Part shown: positions 11,326 to 23,551 of the stretch, one piece after another
Layout of the letters: each line of letters begins with the position of its first letter
Position numbering within the stretch: the first letter of the stretch is position 1
Origin: Panaeolus papilionaceus
Lineage: Eukaryota; Basidiomycota; Agaricomycetes; Agaricales
Direction of reading: 5' to 3'
Length of the DNA: 64,000 nt
Assembly (NCBI GenBank): GCA_015501605.1
Contig: JADNRZ010000022.1
Span: forward strand, 248,001-312,000
Notes under the pieces: model-generated
Told to the model about the DNA's origin: nothing
Database searches by the model: none
What the model saw: the letters and a program-made list of their open reading frames with translations, nothing else
Position numbers and translations under genes: made by a program

Positions 11326-12079
11326 TCGGATATGGGCGTTGCTGTATTACATGGATGTATTTCTATAATCAAGTTCAAGGTCTCGGCCATTCGACAAAGT
11401 GGAGTTGACTGCTCTTCGAATCGTCCGGATAGGGACGGAAGGCAATCCTAAGTTATAGCAATGCCGACTGACATCTAAGCGACGCCACCGCCTAACTTTG
11501 CACAGCTTGAGGTTTCGATTCAATAGAAAGATCTTTGACTGTGACTGTGCACGCAAGTTGACGATACGATGCAAACACTGTGACGTCGACTTCATAAATG
11601 TACAAGATATGAAGTGATCATCGTGTATTGGAGCGAGGTTTTGGAGCTGAGGGTGGTTCGAATCTTATTATGAATGAGAGCTACGGGCTACATCAACTAA
11701 AGCCCAGAGAATCGATAGCAGCAGCAAAGAGAAAGCTGGAAGAAGTCCTTCCGTTCCCTTGCTTTCCCCTAACTCCTTGGCGCCTTCTCCATCAGGAAAC
11801 ATAATTTCTATCTGGGATCGTTCACGGAATGTTGATTGATTGACAGGTTTGGCTCCGCTCAACGGCGTTTGGCATCATTCAAACTACCTTCTCTACTTAC
11901 TCCAAATTTACATCCAATAATTACTTACTTATTCGTTATATTTTACCCTGTTTTCATCTATAAAAGCCGCCCACCATGGACCTCTAAGACCTCAGTCAGT
12001 TTACTCGATTCTGCCGCAACGACTACTTCGCTCTTTCATCTATATACCACCCACCACTAAAATACCCCCATCATACACA
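11326..12079. promoter_or_regulatory. Spacer between CTF18 and the hydrophobin gene
   Basis: About 750 bases with no supported gene. The right half is the hydrophobin promoter: pyrimidine-rich on the plus strand from about 11875, with a TATA box at 11959-11966. The left half shows only short chance frames. Confidence 0.5.
11959..11966 (+). promoter_or_regulatory. TATA box of the hydrophobin gene
   Basis: TATAAAAG lies 114 bases before the hydrophobin ATG at 12080, with a CT-rich, ACCACC-rich leader between. Hydrophobin genes are among the most strongly expressed genes of mushrooms, and a good TATA box fits that. The role is inferred from sequence and position only. Confidence 0.65.
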
Positions 12080-12602
12080 ATGTTTGCCTTCAAATCGCTC
12101 ATCGTCGCCGCACTTCCCCTCGCTGTCATTGCTGGCCCTCTCGTAAGGCTCCCGTTGCATTTTGACTCGGGGAGATTGTCCTTCTGATGCTTTAAATCTA
12201 TCCAGACCTCCAGGACTGATCCCGCTAGCGCTTGCAACACTGGCAATGTCCAGTGCTGCCAAACCACCAAGGAGGTGATAAAAAAAATTGGCTCGTTACC
12301 TACATTTTATTGATAACGTATCCAGGCCACCTTCAGCAACTTGAACTCCCTTTTCCCTGGCCTCGGTGCTCTCTCTCTTGATGCTCTGACCGGCCTCCTC
12401 GGAGGGAACTGCAGCCCCATCAGCGTTGTCGGTGCTTTGTCTGGTCCCTCTTGCAGCACCCACACTTTGTGCTGCAGCAACAATCAATTCGTCTGTTATT
12501 TTCTTTTTCTACTTGCACCAGCGATTGCTAAAAGCTGTTACAACTCCTTGATAGAACGGCAACCTTATTGCGGTTGGCTGCACCCCAATCACGCTTGGCT
12601 AA
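12080..12602 (+). CDS. Class I hydrophobin
   Basis: Four exons: 12080-12142, 12206-12274, 12326-12490, 12555-12602; 114 aa. An N-terminal secretion signal (about residues 1-19, MFAFKSLIVAALPLAVIAG) is followed by eight cysteines in the hydrophobin order: C-x6-CC-x(long)-C-x-C-x5-CC-x-C. Visible pieces are ACNTGNVQCCQ, GGNCSP, SCSTHTLCCSN and VGCTPITLG. The long gap between Cys3 and Cys4 and the overall length are those of class I. Such proteins are secreted, keep four disulfides and self-assemble into amphipathic films on aerial hyphae, spores or fruiting bodies. It stands alone between Ctf18 and Pot1. All exons are phase 0, as in other agaricomycete hydrophobin genes I know. Confidence 0.95.
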
Positions 12603-14247
12603 TTTCGGGTCCATATTGCTCCCTTACCAATATTAATAGCTACTCTGTTCTATGTAGTTATTGGACTATAATATACTGTGCCTTACGCTTTTCTTTGCTT
12701 ATGTCTGAATTGTCCCGAGATTCTTGATCAAAACGACGCTTCGAGCGCCCAGGGACGAGGCTCGTATGTATACATCAACTTTTATTTCTCCACCAAGCCG
12801 GTTGTTCGCCTATAGTAAGTGGATTGTGTGATCACAAGATGCATAAACTAAATTATTTGAAGGAGGTCAGGCGCTCGCTGATAATCGATAACGGGTCGCA
12901 AGGCATCGCAATCGGAGCCCGATGATCATACGATGGCTTCTTTCAGGCTGCCATACTATAAAAATTATCATGGACCTGGACTTGTAAAACAGGGCCCTCG
13001 TTTTAAATGGCATTTCGGAAACCACTCGTGTACGAGCAGCTGCGATGGGCACGACAGTCACACACATGGCAGGTTGAGGTTGAGTTAAGTAGTTACTGTA
13101 GTAAGCAGTGTTTCGAAGCCTGTGGCGCATAAAGCGTGACCTCGAGAAGAGTAGTTTCAATTAAAATTTCGAATGTTCGATAGCCTAACACATGGGGTTC
13201 AATGGCATGCTAATACAGGAATATGGAAACTTCGAGACTGTACATAGACATGCCTCGATTCATAACGAAGTGATTTAAATGGACAAAACTCATCCTGTTG
13301 GCCCGTACCTCAGAACAGCATCACAATTCGAAACGTATTACGGGCCCAGGCGGAAAAACCTGAGCTGTTTTGAGCCAACATCCAATCTTCGAGGGTTCAT
13401 AGAGGTCGAGCCCAAAAATATGAAGGTCGACGAAGCAAAAAAAAAGATTTTTGGCGGTTTATACCTTGCACGGTGTTCTAATGAGTGGACTTCTGGCTCG
13501 AGTTGACAACTTTACAAGGACTCATCTGTCGTGAGTCCCTCAAATTCTTAGGACAAACAGTCAATACCGCAGAACTAGGCCCGTCTGAGCTCCTCGAAGC
13601 AATACTAATACACCCAGACCTTCAGCTATGCCTGGACTCGGCCCGCAGAACGCAGTGTAATTTCGCAAATGAGTTCACTTTTTACGCTCGTAATACTTCT
13701 ATAGAAACGGTCAAGTCAATAAACAGCATGTTTAAAGTGTGGGTGAACAAATATTGTGGCGCTTAACTTTGCCATAAAATTACGACCTGTCAAAGTCACA
13801 TCAGCGGACCTTCCAGTTAGGCTGAGCTAGCCGGCAATGTACTTACACTCTCATGGCGCAAATTAATTACTCAATATACTAGTAGCACTATGACTTTACT
13901 TGCAGGTTGCATGATATTATCATATAGTGTAACTGCGTAAGAGCCTGAGCGACCCTCTGGGTTCACCGTCGCCGGTGGTTGCGCCTTGTCATAATATCTA
14001 AGCGCTGAAACAGAATATATCACCATCTTGTGATCTTCGGGCTAATGAGAGTCTTGTATGATCCTGTAAATGTCCGCACATATGTAGAGGCAGCTCAATA
14101 TATTTTGTCGTACAGGTAACATCACCGTCACGAACGCGTGACGTCAGACATCACGGGATCGCGTGTGCTTAATTTCAGAAGCATATCTGGTTACTTGACT
14201 TTAAACCCTCACTACAGTTGTCATTTAACATTTATGCAAATTACAAA
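12603..14247. other. Long unexplained spacer, 1.6 kb, possible gene relic
   Basis: The largest stretch without a supported gene. It holds two overlapping plus-strand frames, 13279-13506 (75 codons from an ATG) and about 13485-13766 (no ATG of its own, 93 codons). I recognise neither, and I found no splice pair that joins them. The second frame looks protein-like (SELLEAILIHPDLQL) and could be a decayed gene or chance. No terminal repeats or transposase motifs are visible. The part near 14100-14247 must carry the POT1 promoter. Confidence 0.4.
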
Positions 14248-17200
14248 ATGAAAAGACCAGCTACGCCTACCATTTCTGAAGCAAAACGAGTAAAATTAAT
14301 ACCCTTTATACCCCGTCTTACCCGTGTACCCACCCAGGATGTCGCCAATCTATGCAACTCGAAGATACCAGACGAAAGCAAATGTGTAGTTGGACGCGTC
14401 AAGATGTGGTGGCCCGCAACAGAAGCAAGTAAAAATAAAGCAAGAGCAATTGTGGAACTAGGAGAAGGCTCAAATACAAGAAAAATCCAACTCAAGTTGG
14501 GGTCTAAGCATGAAGAACACTTGCAGCTGCTCACAATCCGGCTTCATGACCACTTCCGACTTTCCCTCCGAGGCGCACAACTTACGACCATGAAACAGAT
14601 ACCAAAACTCTGCACCCATCCTTTTTGTCTTGAGATAATGAATGGGTTCAACATAGAATGGGTACATCAAAATGATGATGGGACTGAAGATGGCTTTGGT
14701 GTTAACTGTTGGGCAGGTAAGTGCTCCTGTCTTACAGATAACTTGCATATGTATGGCTAATGTTCCATCATCAACTTAGAGGAGGAACCTGAGGAGGCTT
14801 CCCAAGCAGGTCGAGCACTTTCTGACGGCTGGTACACAGAGGACGAAGACGGCGATGCTCAGAAGGGTTTCACCAAGGTGCAAACCTCTGAGCCCAAAAG
14901 GAAGTCCCAGTCTCCAGCCATACGAAGCATCGAGCCCCAAAGAGATCCGATCTCGTCATCCTCACGAGGAGCTGTTTCTCCTGGGTCAGCTGAAGCTGCC
15001 TCACATCAGGGAGAACCGAGTTCTAAATTTCAAGGAGGTTTTACGAGTGGGATGGTAAGTTGAGAAGTCGTCATGTATGCGGTATATTAATTGCAAACAG
15101 GCCAGATATCCCGCTATAGCCCGTGCCGAAGTCGGTCAAAGGGTCCCACTCATTGGCGTTGTTGTGAGTGCCTCAGAACCATTGATGACACGAACAGGAG
15201 GTTGGGATTCTTTCATTCTAGTATAGCAACGCCTGTTCTGAAATAAATCACAGAGTGGATGCGATTCCTCAACATCGTCGATCCCAGCAATTACAATCCC
15301 AACGACGAGGTTTATCAAAGCATCGGGTTCAAAGTGAATATATTCTCCAAAAAGCACAAGGAATGGCTCCCTCATCCAAGGATTGGAGACACAGTCCTTT
15401 TGCGCAACGTCAAGGTACTTGCTGAACATTTGACATATTATCGTGTGCTAAGACATTCCAGATACAACCATATCAAGACCGTATTACTGGCACCGTCGTA
15501 GCAAGCGGTTTGCAATGGGCAGCCTTCTCACCAGATTCTGGCAAGGTTCATCATGGGCCACCAAGCTCGGCTCCCAAACGCGATCGCTTGGCAGATAGTA
15601 ACTTTGGCGCCGAAGTCACTCCTTATTATAGTCCAGGAGAAGCAGAAATTAGCTATTGTGTAAAGCTCTCTGACTGGTGGCGGGAAGTTCGTCCGAAGGG
15701 TTTTTTGGTGGCCGAACATCAACCAGCAAGGGGTGTGGAACTTCCGTCCTTTGGAATCAAGAGGGTACACAGACTCGTTCAAGACGCACACCCAGAGGTA
15801 CCCCCTAATGGATACTTTGACTGTACGGTCGAGGTATGAGGTCTATGATGCTGCGGCTACTTCGTCCTTGTGATTATGTTTTCAGGTTTTACGAGGTTTT
15901 TCGGGACCCAACCCACAAATACACACGTTATATGTCACCGACTACACTGACAACGACGGCCTTCGCAATGTTGACCAAAATGCAAAGTGGTGTCCTCCAG
16001 GACTAACACAAGCTGTTCTACAACTCGAGGCATGGGACGCAGCAGCGAATATCGCTCGAGACATGCAACCTGGTCAATACTACAGTATCAAGAATGTTCG
16101 AATGAAGATAGCACAAAGCGGTTATCTGGAGGCCAAGGTGGTTCAAGCGAATAAAATTACCCATCTCGCAGGAGAGTTGGCCGAGAAAAACCCTCATCTG
16201 AAAGCCCTGCTCGAGTAGGTGACAGTACAAAGCTTCGCTCTGGCCCTCTGACAATTTTTTTTTTTTTGTCAGGCGAAAGAAAAAGCGTATGACGGTTGTT
16301 GCTCATTCTTCTCCTGAAATCCAGCACAAAATAATTGGTGATATCGAAGAAGGATCAGCCTTCAACTGCACAGTTGAGGTGTGTTTCCCCTTGTTTCCAC
16401 AAGCTACTGCCCAATTAATCAATCCAATGATCCTAGTTACTCCACGTTGCCGAGGAGTCGGGAAAAGTGTGCCTTTTTGTTACCGATTACACCGACCTTT
16501 CGAGCCTCGTCGGGGTGGGTGCAGGAGAACCTTGGGCTGAAGGGCTGCAGCGAAAGATTATGAAAATCTATTTATCAGACCAGCAATCGAATGCTGGACG
16601 AGCCCTTGTAGTTGGGACATTCTACCGTATCAACAAGTTGACGCTGAGCAACAACCCGGTTTATGGCTGCTACTGTTGCACATTGGCTGGCAGTGAGAAG
16701 TTGATTCACAAACTGAATTCCAACATGGTGTCCAACGAGTTTCTGAATGGGGTCATTAGGTACGCAAGTTTTGTCCTGTACATATGAATATGCGACTAAC
16801 TAACATTCTCGTTAAGGAGGAGGTCAAGGTGGTTGGCAATGGTCAAGCAAGGAGCGGCAATTGAAGAACCCAAACCCAAGCCCAAAAAATCGAGTATACC
16901 CAAAAAGACATTGCCTTCCCCTGTCGCCCCTCCCCCCCTACCCAAGCCTTCCATCCCGTATACCCTATTTAAGGAGATCTCATTCGCTGACGACAAGCCA
17001 CACCGCTACAAAGTATACGCACAAGTACTGGACTTCCACCCAACACAACTACGAGATGCATTTTACCAGGTTTGCGCTCAGTGTAGGAAAGAGTACGACA
17101 CAACCGTGACCACTTGGATTGATTTTTGAAGGGCGCTTACCGTTTTATCATAGGATCCCGAAGACTCGAACAACATGTTTCGACTGTCTGGATGTAGATC

Positions 17201-17567
17201 GACAGTACGTCCAATACCATTACCAAGTTTACACCAAGATACAGGACGAAGATGGCGCCGAAATATTCGTTTCCATTAATGATCAAGTAAGTTCTCCCCC
17301 TCAAATTCGTGAAATGAAACCTCATGGATCACATAGTCGCCATTCTTGAAAGGCCTTATTCGGGGTGACATCGCCCTCGATCGTGACTGTTACCTGGGGC
17401 TCGTAAACCGTCTACGCACCATTATGAGCCATACACTGGATACAAATGGGCAAAAAGTGGAAACCAACCAGCGAGGCACCTTTCACTTATTCGAACTGGA
17501 TAGCTGGGTGGTCCCTGAAGGAAAACGCGCTTTTTGCTTACGAAGATTGATAGAGGAGACCGCTTAG
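14248..17567 (+). CDS. POT1: Pot1, telomeric single-strand DNA-binding protein
   Basis: Eleven exons: 14248-14716, 14780-15054, 15101-15200, 15254-15414, 15462-15833, 15886-16214, 16273-16378, 16437-16759, 16817-17092, 17154-17286, 17337-17567; 924 aa. The core OB fold (Telo_bind) starts near residue 249 and includes GQRVPLIGVVVSASEP, WMRFLNIVDPS and GIGFKVNIF-like text. Two more OB-like repeats share a F-D/N-C-T-V-E-V/L start and a VTDYTD strand. The last OB fold carries a Cys pair set, CAQC then CFDC (about 797-815), as in the zinc-binding OB3 of POT1. About 250 residues precede the core OB fold, including an OB-like segment; an extra N-terminal OB (OB-N) is reported for basidiomycete Pot1 (from memory). 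It protects chromosome ends and controls telomerase access. Convergent with the RdRP gene, 224 bases apart. Confidence 0.9.
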
Positions 17568-17791
17568 TTCGACGTTTTCGTCTGTGCGGTCTGGTGCTCA
17601 TGAAGAGGGTGCTTCTAATATCTTAGCTTATCGGATGCTGTAGATAATGTATTACCAATTCAATAATAATCTTTCTTGATGACAAGGATTGTACTTTGAA
17701 AAAATTCGAACCTATGTATCTAACTGTAAGTTGAATCAAAGATACGTCCGCCTTGAGCGATGCTCCAGCTCAACTTCATCTGGACATAACC

Positions 17792-20700
17792 CTAATTCAC
17801 ATCTGCGAGCCTATCCAAGTTGTCCAGAATGTCCAGAATGACACCCAATGCAATCAACCCAAAACTATATGGCCCAAAATTTTCGATTTCCATGCGGGAC
17901 TTGGCATAGTTCCATGCACTCCATGCATTTTCGAGCCCCAAAAGGAGCTCTTGCCAGTCGCAGTGTGCAACCTTTTTGCACAGTTTAGCTTTAATCTCGC
18001 CCACAAGGGTCCCGGAATGCAGTGCCATGCGATAGATGCGCTGCCTTCTGTGACGCTTCTGAACGCATTTGGCCAAAATAGAGCCAGTAATAATCTCCGA
18101 CTCGAGAAGGCGTCCTGTCACGGAATCGGACAAGGCATGGGTAGCGGAGATGTATCGCAGCTCGTCAATATATTGTCGATACAAATCCACTATTTCTAGT
18201 GGGAACCCATCCAGAAGGACTGCAGGACCAAGATGTTCGGTGATGGTTTCTCGGAGAGCCACAGTAATAGGGTCTTCTCTCAAGAAGTTGGTTTTTTCCT
18301 GTGACCAGACCTTCAAAACAGGATTATTTTCATCCACTCTGATGTTGCGGAATAATTTGCCGAGCGCTTTCGTGGACTCATAGTAATCGGTATTCCTTGG
18401 GGAAACGACTTCAGCAGCGTGCCAGTCTGGTTTCATTCTCATAAGCGTCCTTGGAAGAGTATCGTCGTCCAGATTAACTGGGTTTCCTTGCTTGGGGTAA
18501 TCGACAGCCTGGAATAGTATGTCAATATCAGCGTTCCAATGAAGCTTGTTGGTTCACTTTCCTGTGAACATAGCTCGGCTAATTTCAAGCAACGCTCGTC
18601 GCGAATCCCGGCCTAGATATACAGAACAACAATGATGAGCTTGATAGTCAGAGCAAGCACTACATATACGCACGGCGGACTGGTCTGTAAAAAAGACACC
18701 TTATGAGTGCTGAATACGCGAGACGGTCGGGCAAACATACCTGCGATGATTAACAATCTATCTGAAAGCAACCCCTACAATCACCAGATGATGAGCGCGA
18801 CGTTTGAATTATCAATACGCATCCAAATCTCACCAATACGTCCGAATGAATGTACTCCACCACGAAATCGCAAATATCTTCCACTTTACATTCCCTATCT
18901 ATGACTTTTGTTGGCTCTGCCTCGTAGTTTGCAGGATCGTCCACACTTGTTGGGAGAAGGGGCTTGTGAAATATGACGGAAAAGAGATCGCTAAAATATT
19001 ATTTAGATTTTTATACAAGCGAATATGCTCCTGCTTACATACCCGTCAACATCTCCACCACCTAGACACGATGCTAGAGAGCGATCTCCTACATACATTC
19101 ATGAGCTTGATGTTATTTGGGAAACGTTGACGCATCACGAACCTTCTGATGGGAGCACAACCACATTTTTCAGATGGGCAAAGAGACATATCATCGAAGC
19201 AGGAGGTTTTCCAATAGCACGAACTCGTTGAACTGACAGAGGGTGAGCATTGAAGGGAAGGACGAGGTATCGGATGACCCACCATCACCAGGGAATGCAA
19301 CTGGACTCCTCGAGATGGTGGCAAGACCGGAATGGTATGTTGGTTCCTCTTCCCCAGGTTTTTGTGTGCATACTGTTGGAATGAGTATGGTCGTCGATTA
19401 GGGATAATCGGCTCAACGTACTAAACACTTCTCCCGCTTTCAGCGTAAAGACGTTTTCGTATCCAGCGTATTCATACGCAGGACCCTCATCTGGAACACC
19501 AACGAGCAGGTAGGCATCGGGAACGTATATCCTGGCGCTGTGCTTGATATCTCTCAAGATAGTCGTCGATACAACCTCCCGGAGATGTTTCCAAAACGGG
19601 TTGTCCATTAACCTCGTATCCCTCGCATTGGGTTTCAGATCAAACTGATAGCGCCGCTTAAGCCGGTTCAATACTTCCTGTAGGCCAAAGGAATTCCCTA
19701 GGTTATATTGCCTCAGAAGACCAACGAAATTATCGATGGAGGTGTCGATTTTTTCGATCTTCTTAATGACTTCGTTTTGGAGTTCCATGAAGGCTTGCTG
19801 GGGTATACCTATGTCCTCCAACAGCATGATCAAGGGCCTAGAACATAAAAATAAGCAGAGCCTCTGGGTACGACGGTTGAGTCTGACCTATTCAGGTAAC
19901 AATCGTTCGGGGTATAAAAGGCTTGTGCTATTTCAATTGGTGCAACACGCTCGGCATCTGCAGTAACAGAGAACTTCTTCATGGATGGCCGCAATCGCAT
20001 GTGTATACCAGGGTACTCTTTCTCGAGTAAGGGATCGACGGCGATAACACCTTTGTAGCCCAAAAAGCGGATTTGAAACTACGAGGCAGGGGTCAGAGCG
20101 GTGGTTGAGGTTACTGGAAGGAACTCACTGCAGATGGGACAGAACTTTCTACATAAGTCTTGTGTTTCATTTCGCACAATTTGGCCCAAATCTTTCTAGC
20201 AAGGGAGAGACTAAGAGTCCCACAACCATCCGTAAATAGATAAGGGTCCACCCCTAGATCGGGTATGTCTGTCCACTCCCCCCGCTTTATCATAACAGAC
20301 GCGTCTGTTGCTGTGAACGCCTGAGCAAGACGAGCAGCGTATTTGGAAGGAGATTTCAGGAGTTTGTCACCGATCTCGTCGCCTTTGAAAACTCCAAGGT
20401 CGTCTCGGATACTGTCCGCTGTAACCCTGACACTACGACCTGTGCTGTCCTCGTAAACGAAGGGATTCACGAACCAAACACTGTGTTCACGTAGTGCGGA
20501 GTTGGAGTAGGCCAAAAACTCGAAGTATCGTCCCCCGAGCGTGAATCCCTCTTTCAAAATCCCCCCTACTCTCGTGCGCAAAAAAGGGACGGCATCGACC
20601 TCACGCTCCCAACGATATGACAAGCGGTCTTCTTCTCTGAATTCCACGCGCATGAAATGGTCTTCGTATCCAGGGTATTTACGAACAATTCGGTTGGACT

Positions 20701-22095
20701 GGGTGGCGAATGGACCTTCCAAAAGGATACGAGTTGGGGTGAAGGTTACATGACAGCAGCGGAATTCGTCACGATAGTCGATGGATTTGAACGATTGGAG
20801 GGCGCGTTCAAAACAATCGGCTGGACTCTCTCGTTGAGGACGCATCTGAAGCTTTTCATTGTAATGCCGCAATACATCGCCGATGTGAGTAGGCGTATCC
20901 TGTTCTTGTAATTGTTGAATTTTCGGCAAAAGATCAACAATATCGTCACTGTGAAGAAGACCATTGCGGAGTAATGACTCAAGTTGGAATGCTATGGGCC
21001 AAGGAAATTTGCTGAAAACATTGCGGAGATGAACTACACGCCTGTCACTGAAAAACCCCTCTTTGGTTGCTTCAATATTTTGAGAACCGTAACACTTGAC
21101 GATGGTCTGCTCAGTGATGCCAGCACTGTAGCACATCTCGGTGAACTTCTCCAGGACTCCATCGTCGTTCATCAAAAGGATGCGCAGCTTTGTGGCAAAG
21201 GGGGCAACAATTCTGTGACCTTCGTCGAGATATGCAAGTCGGTCTTTGTAATTGACGTTGTCCTTCCTGTGTGCACCAGTTAAGGTCCGATGAAATGGAT
21301 AAGTTTCGAGTGTAGGTGGGGTCAAGGTGTCAAAACAAATGTCTGAGAGCAATTGTCAGTGGCGAAGGGGATCTAGTCGCAAGAAAACTTACAGGGTTTT
21401 CCATCATGACCTATGCCAAGTTTTTGGATGGCCGAGAAAGAAATAACAAGCGAGCTCCCCTTACTTTCCGATAACTGATCACCACACTACAGCGAGAGCG
21501 TCAGGCCACATTGACATGAAATGATGAAAGGAAGTCCTACCACAATGCGGATATGCCTGTGATCATATTCTACCTTTAGCCACGCTATATGCTTGTCGAT
21601 GCAGTTTCTCTCCCACTCGATAGAATAACGGCGGGGCTCGAGCTTCTCTCCTTCAGACTTGGGGTAGCGACGGTAAAAAATGCCAAATTGAATCGCATCT
21701 ACGCGAATCATGTCCCTCAGACCGTAATTGATGCGTTCACGTTCCTCCTCAATACTTGGATCGACGAATAAGGTCTTCTTTAGCAGATCCGCTTCGTTCT
21801 TAGAGGGAGGCCCATTGCGATAGAACTTGAGCTTTCTTCCATCTATTCTGATGGGGGTGTCGTTGACCCAGTTGAGAAACTTGCCCGCGATATTGGCCTC
21901 TCCAAAGGTGAGGACTCCGGTGCCGTCATTGCGAACCCCTCCTGCTGGGTTGTCATTTAATTGCACTTTGAAGTTCATTAGTCGACCATTTTCGGGCTGT
22001 GTCATGAATTTTGGAGAGTGCACAATCTCTGCAACCTTTCGAATGACGGTGTACGAATTGACATGGTTTGGGATGTACTTGATATTCAACTCCAT
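17792..22095 (-). CDS. Cellular RNA-dependent RNA polymerase (RNA silencing, QDE-1/RdRP family)
   Basis: Thirteen exons: 22095-21541, 21486-21393, 21342-20129, 20078-19888, 19837-19422, 19372-19283, 19232-19143, 19088-19043, 18990-18834, 18774-18741, 18684-18674, 18612-18562, 18508-17792; 1221 aa. The catalytic double-psi barrel motif is GGGDVDGDLF (about residues 893-902), matching the eukaryotic D-b-D-G-D signature. Other family blocks are DGCGTLSLSLARKIW, FQIRFLGYKGVIAVD, ISRSPVAFPGD, NVVVLPSEGDR and AVDYPKQGNPV. Family role: makes double-stranded RNA in quelling and small-RNA pathways. Exon 18684-18674 is 11 bases; acceptor 18699 would give a 26-base exon in the same frame. The intron 18561-18509 begins GAAAGT, not GT, and no canonical donor keeps the frame. 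Divergent to the unknown gene at 22369. Confidence 0.9.
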
Positions 22096-22368
22096 CCTCG
22101 GGATGTCGTTGACTTATGAATGCGATATCGTGAAGGTTTTGTCGAGGAAACACCAAAGACGATGGGAGTAACAAGAAAGAAGTGGATTGGCGCCCATTGT
22201 CAGTTAATCCGATGATAAGTGGTTGATCACGGGAGTTGGTCCTTTGTCGTCCAATTTGCCATTGACAAGGAGGGCGTCCATTCAAGGACGGATGGGAAAC
22301 CGGGGCGGAATTTGCCGAGTCATCTTTGCACCCTTATACTTACTACAAGTTTATCAACTAACACCACA
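22096..22368. promoter_or_regulatory. Divergent promoter of RdRP and unknown membrane protein
   Basis: A 273-base spacer between the RdRP start (minus) and the gene at 22369 (plus). Both genes must be driven from here. I see no specific motif that I can name. Confidence 0.4.
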
Positions 22369-23503
22369 ATGCAGAAATTCTTTCTGGGTCATCTTAACCA
22401 ACATAAAGGAATCACGGAAGTATTTTCTAACTCACCTGGACTTGTATATTTTCTGGTGGCATTGGCTCTCTACATCTATTGGAAGATCTGTGATCTTCTC
22501 CTAGGTCCAAAACGCGTTGCTAATCTAGGTCCAAGCATGCAGCGCGATGTACTGGCAGCATTGACTTCTGTATTTATTCCTGTCAAGGCTGCCTGTGGCT
22601 ACCAGTATCAAGATTTATTCGCGAATGCCTCCGTTCTTGAAACTACAAAACAAATCCATGTGAACGCCAACCAACTCTTCAAAAACTTGGTCAACGGAAA
22701 CCTTGAAACGCGGTCTACAGAGGACATATCTTTACTGCTACAGGGAAAGCTATTAGTGTATGGCTGGAACGTCCAACTCCTCTTCAGTTCAAAATGGCAA
22801 ATTGTAATTTTTGGATGGATCTTGGGTCAATATATGCGCGTCCATAATGTGAACAATCTGCATCGGATCGATCTCGTTTTAACGGCTGACTAACCATATC
22901 TTTCCTTTCCAATCTAGTTTCGCTATCCACGTATCTTTGAAGGTTGAACGCTGTTTTCTTCTTTCACGTTTGGAGTTACTCTGACCGGAAGCAGATTCAT
23001 CGCCAGCCCGTGTCGATATGGACCATCTCCCGTCTGGCGAAAAGGAAAAAGTGATCGACGGATTTGCGCAATTACGAACTGGAGACTCGATTGTCCTAGA
23101 GTTTACTTCTGTGGCCGACCACATAAAATGGCCTAGTCAACACTTCATTGGTTGCGCTATACCGTTCCTACCTACCAATAAATGCATCTGCACGCAACAA
23201 CATCCAGAGAGGTTTTCTGCGTTGCTTTACAGCCTCCAAGACTACATGACTCTTCTTGTAAGGCAGGGCGTTGTCATATCAAACCTTACGAACATATCTG
23301 CCAAACGGCGCCATATCCTCGAAAAGCGGGCGGAGGACTTCGCAATCAATAAGGAGTGGCGGAATGCGTTCATAGCGCACCATAACATTGCCTGTTGGCG
23401 GGCAACAAGGTTAAAATTGCTATGGGAGGCAGGTCTCCTGGCTTCAGGTCTGGTCACTCGCTGGCGCTTGACCGTCACCAAAGCGGTGCTACAAAAGAAA
23501 TAA
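22369..23503 (+). CDS. Unknown protein with one N-terminal membrane segment
   Basis: Three exons: 22369-22803, 22918-22942 (25 bases) and 22995-23503; 322 aa. Splicing joins WQIFRYPRIFE to DSSPARVDMDHLPSGEKEK in frame. A hydrophobic stretch VYFLVALALYIYWKICDLLL (about residues 25-44) is followed by a basic patch GPKR, suggesting a single membrane anchor with the bulk of the protein on the other side. The C-terminal half ends in a basic helix-rich part with WRLTVTKAVLQKK. I do not recognise the family. The first intron is longer than its neighbours (114 bases), so the junction is the weakest part of the model. The stop is only 48 bases from that of the convergent BCKDHB gene, so their 3' ends probably overlap. 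Confidence 0.6.
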
Positions 23504-23551
23504 TAAAGTAGTAAGTGCTTCTTGAATATTCGATATTTACATGATAATGTC

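Noticed and set aside
11655..11664. GGTTCGAATC resembling a tRNA B box
   Set aside because: No A box at the right distance and no cloverleaf can be folded from the flanks. No other tRNA candidate was convincing.
17792..22095. RNA-dependent RNA polymerase as an integrated mycovirus sequence
   Set aside because: The motif is DVDGD in the cellular double-psi-barrel type, not GDD, and the gene has about a dozen spliceosomal introns. It is a host silencing enzyme.
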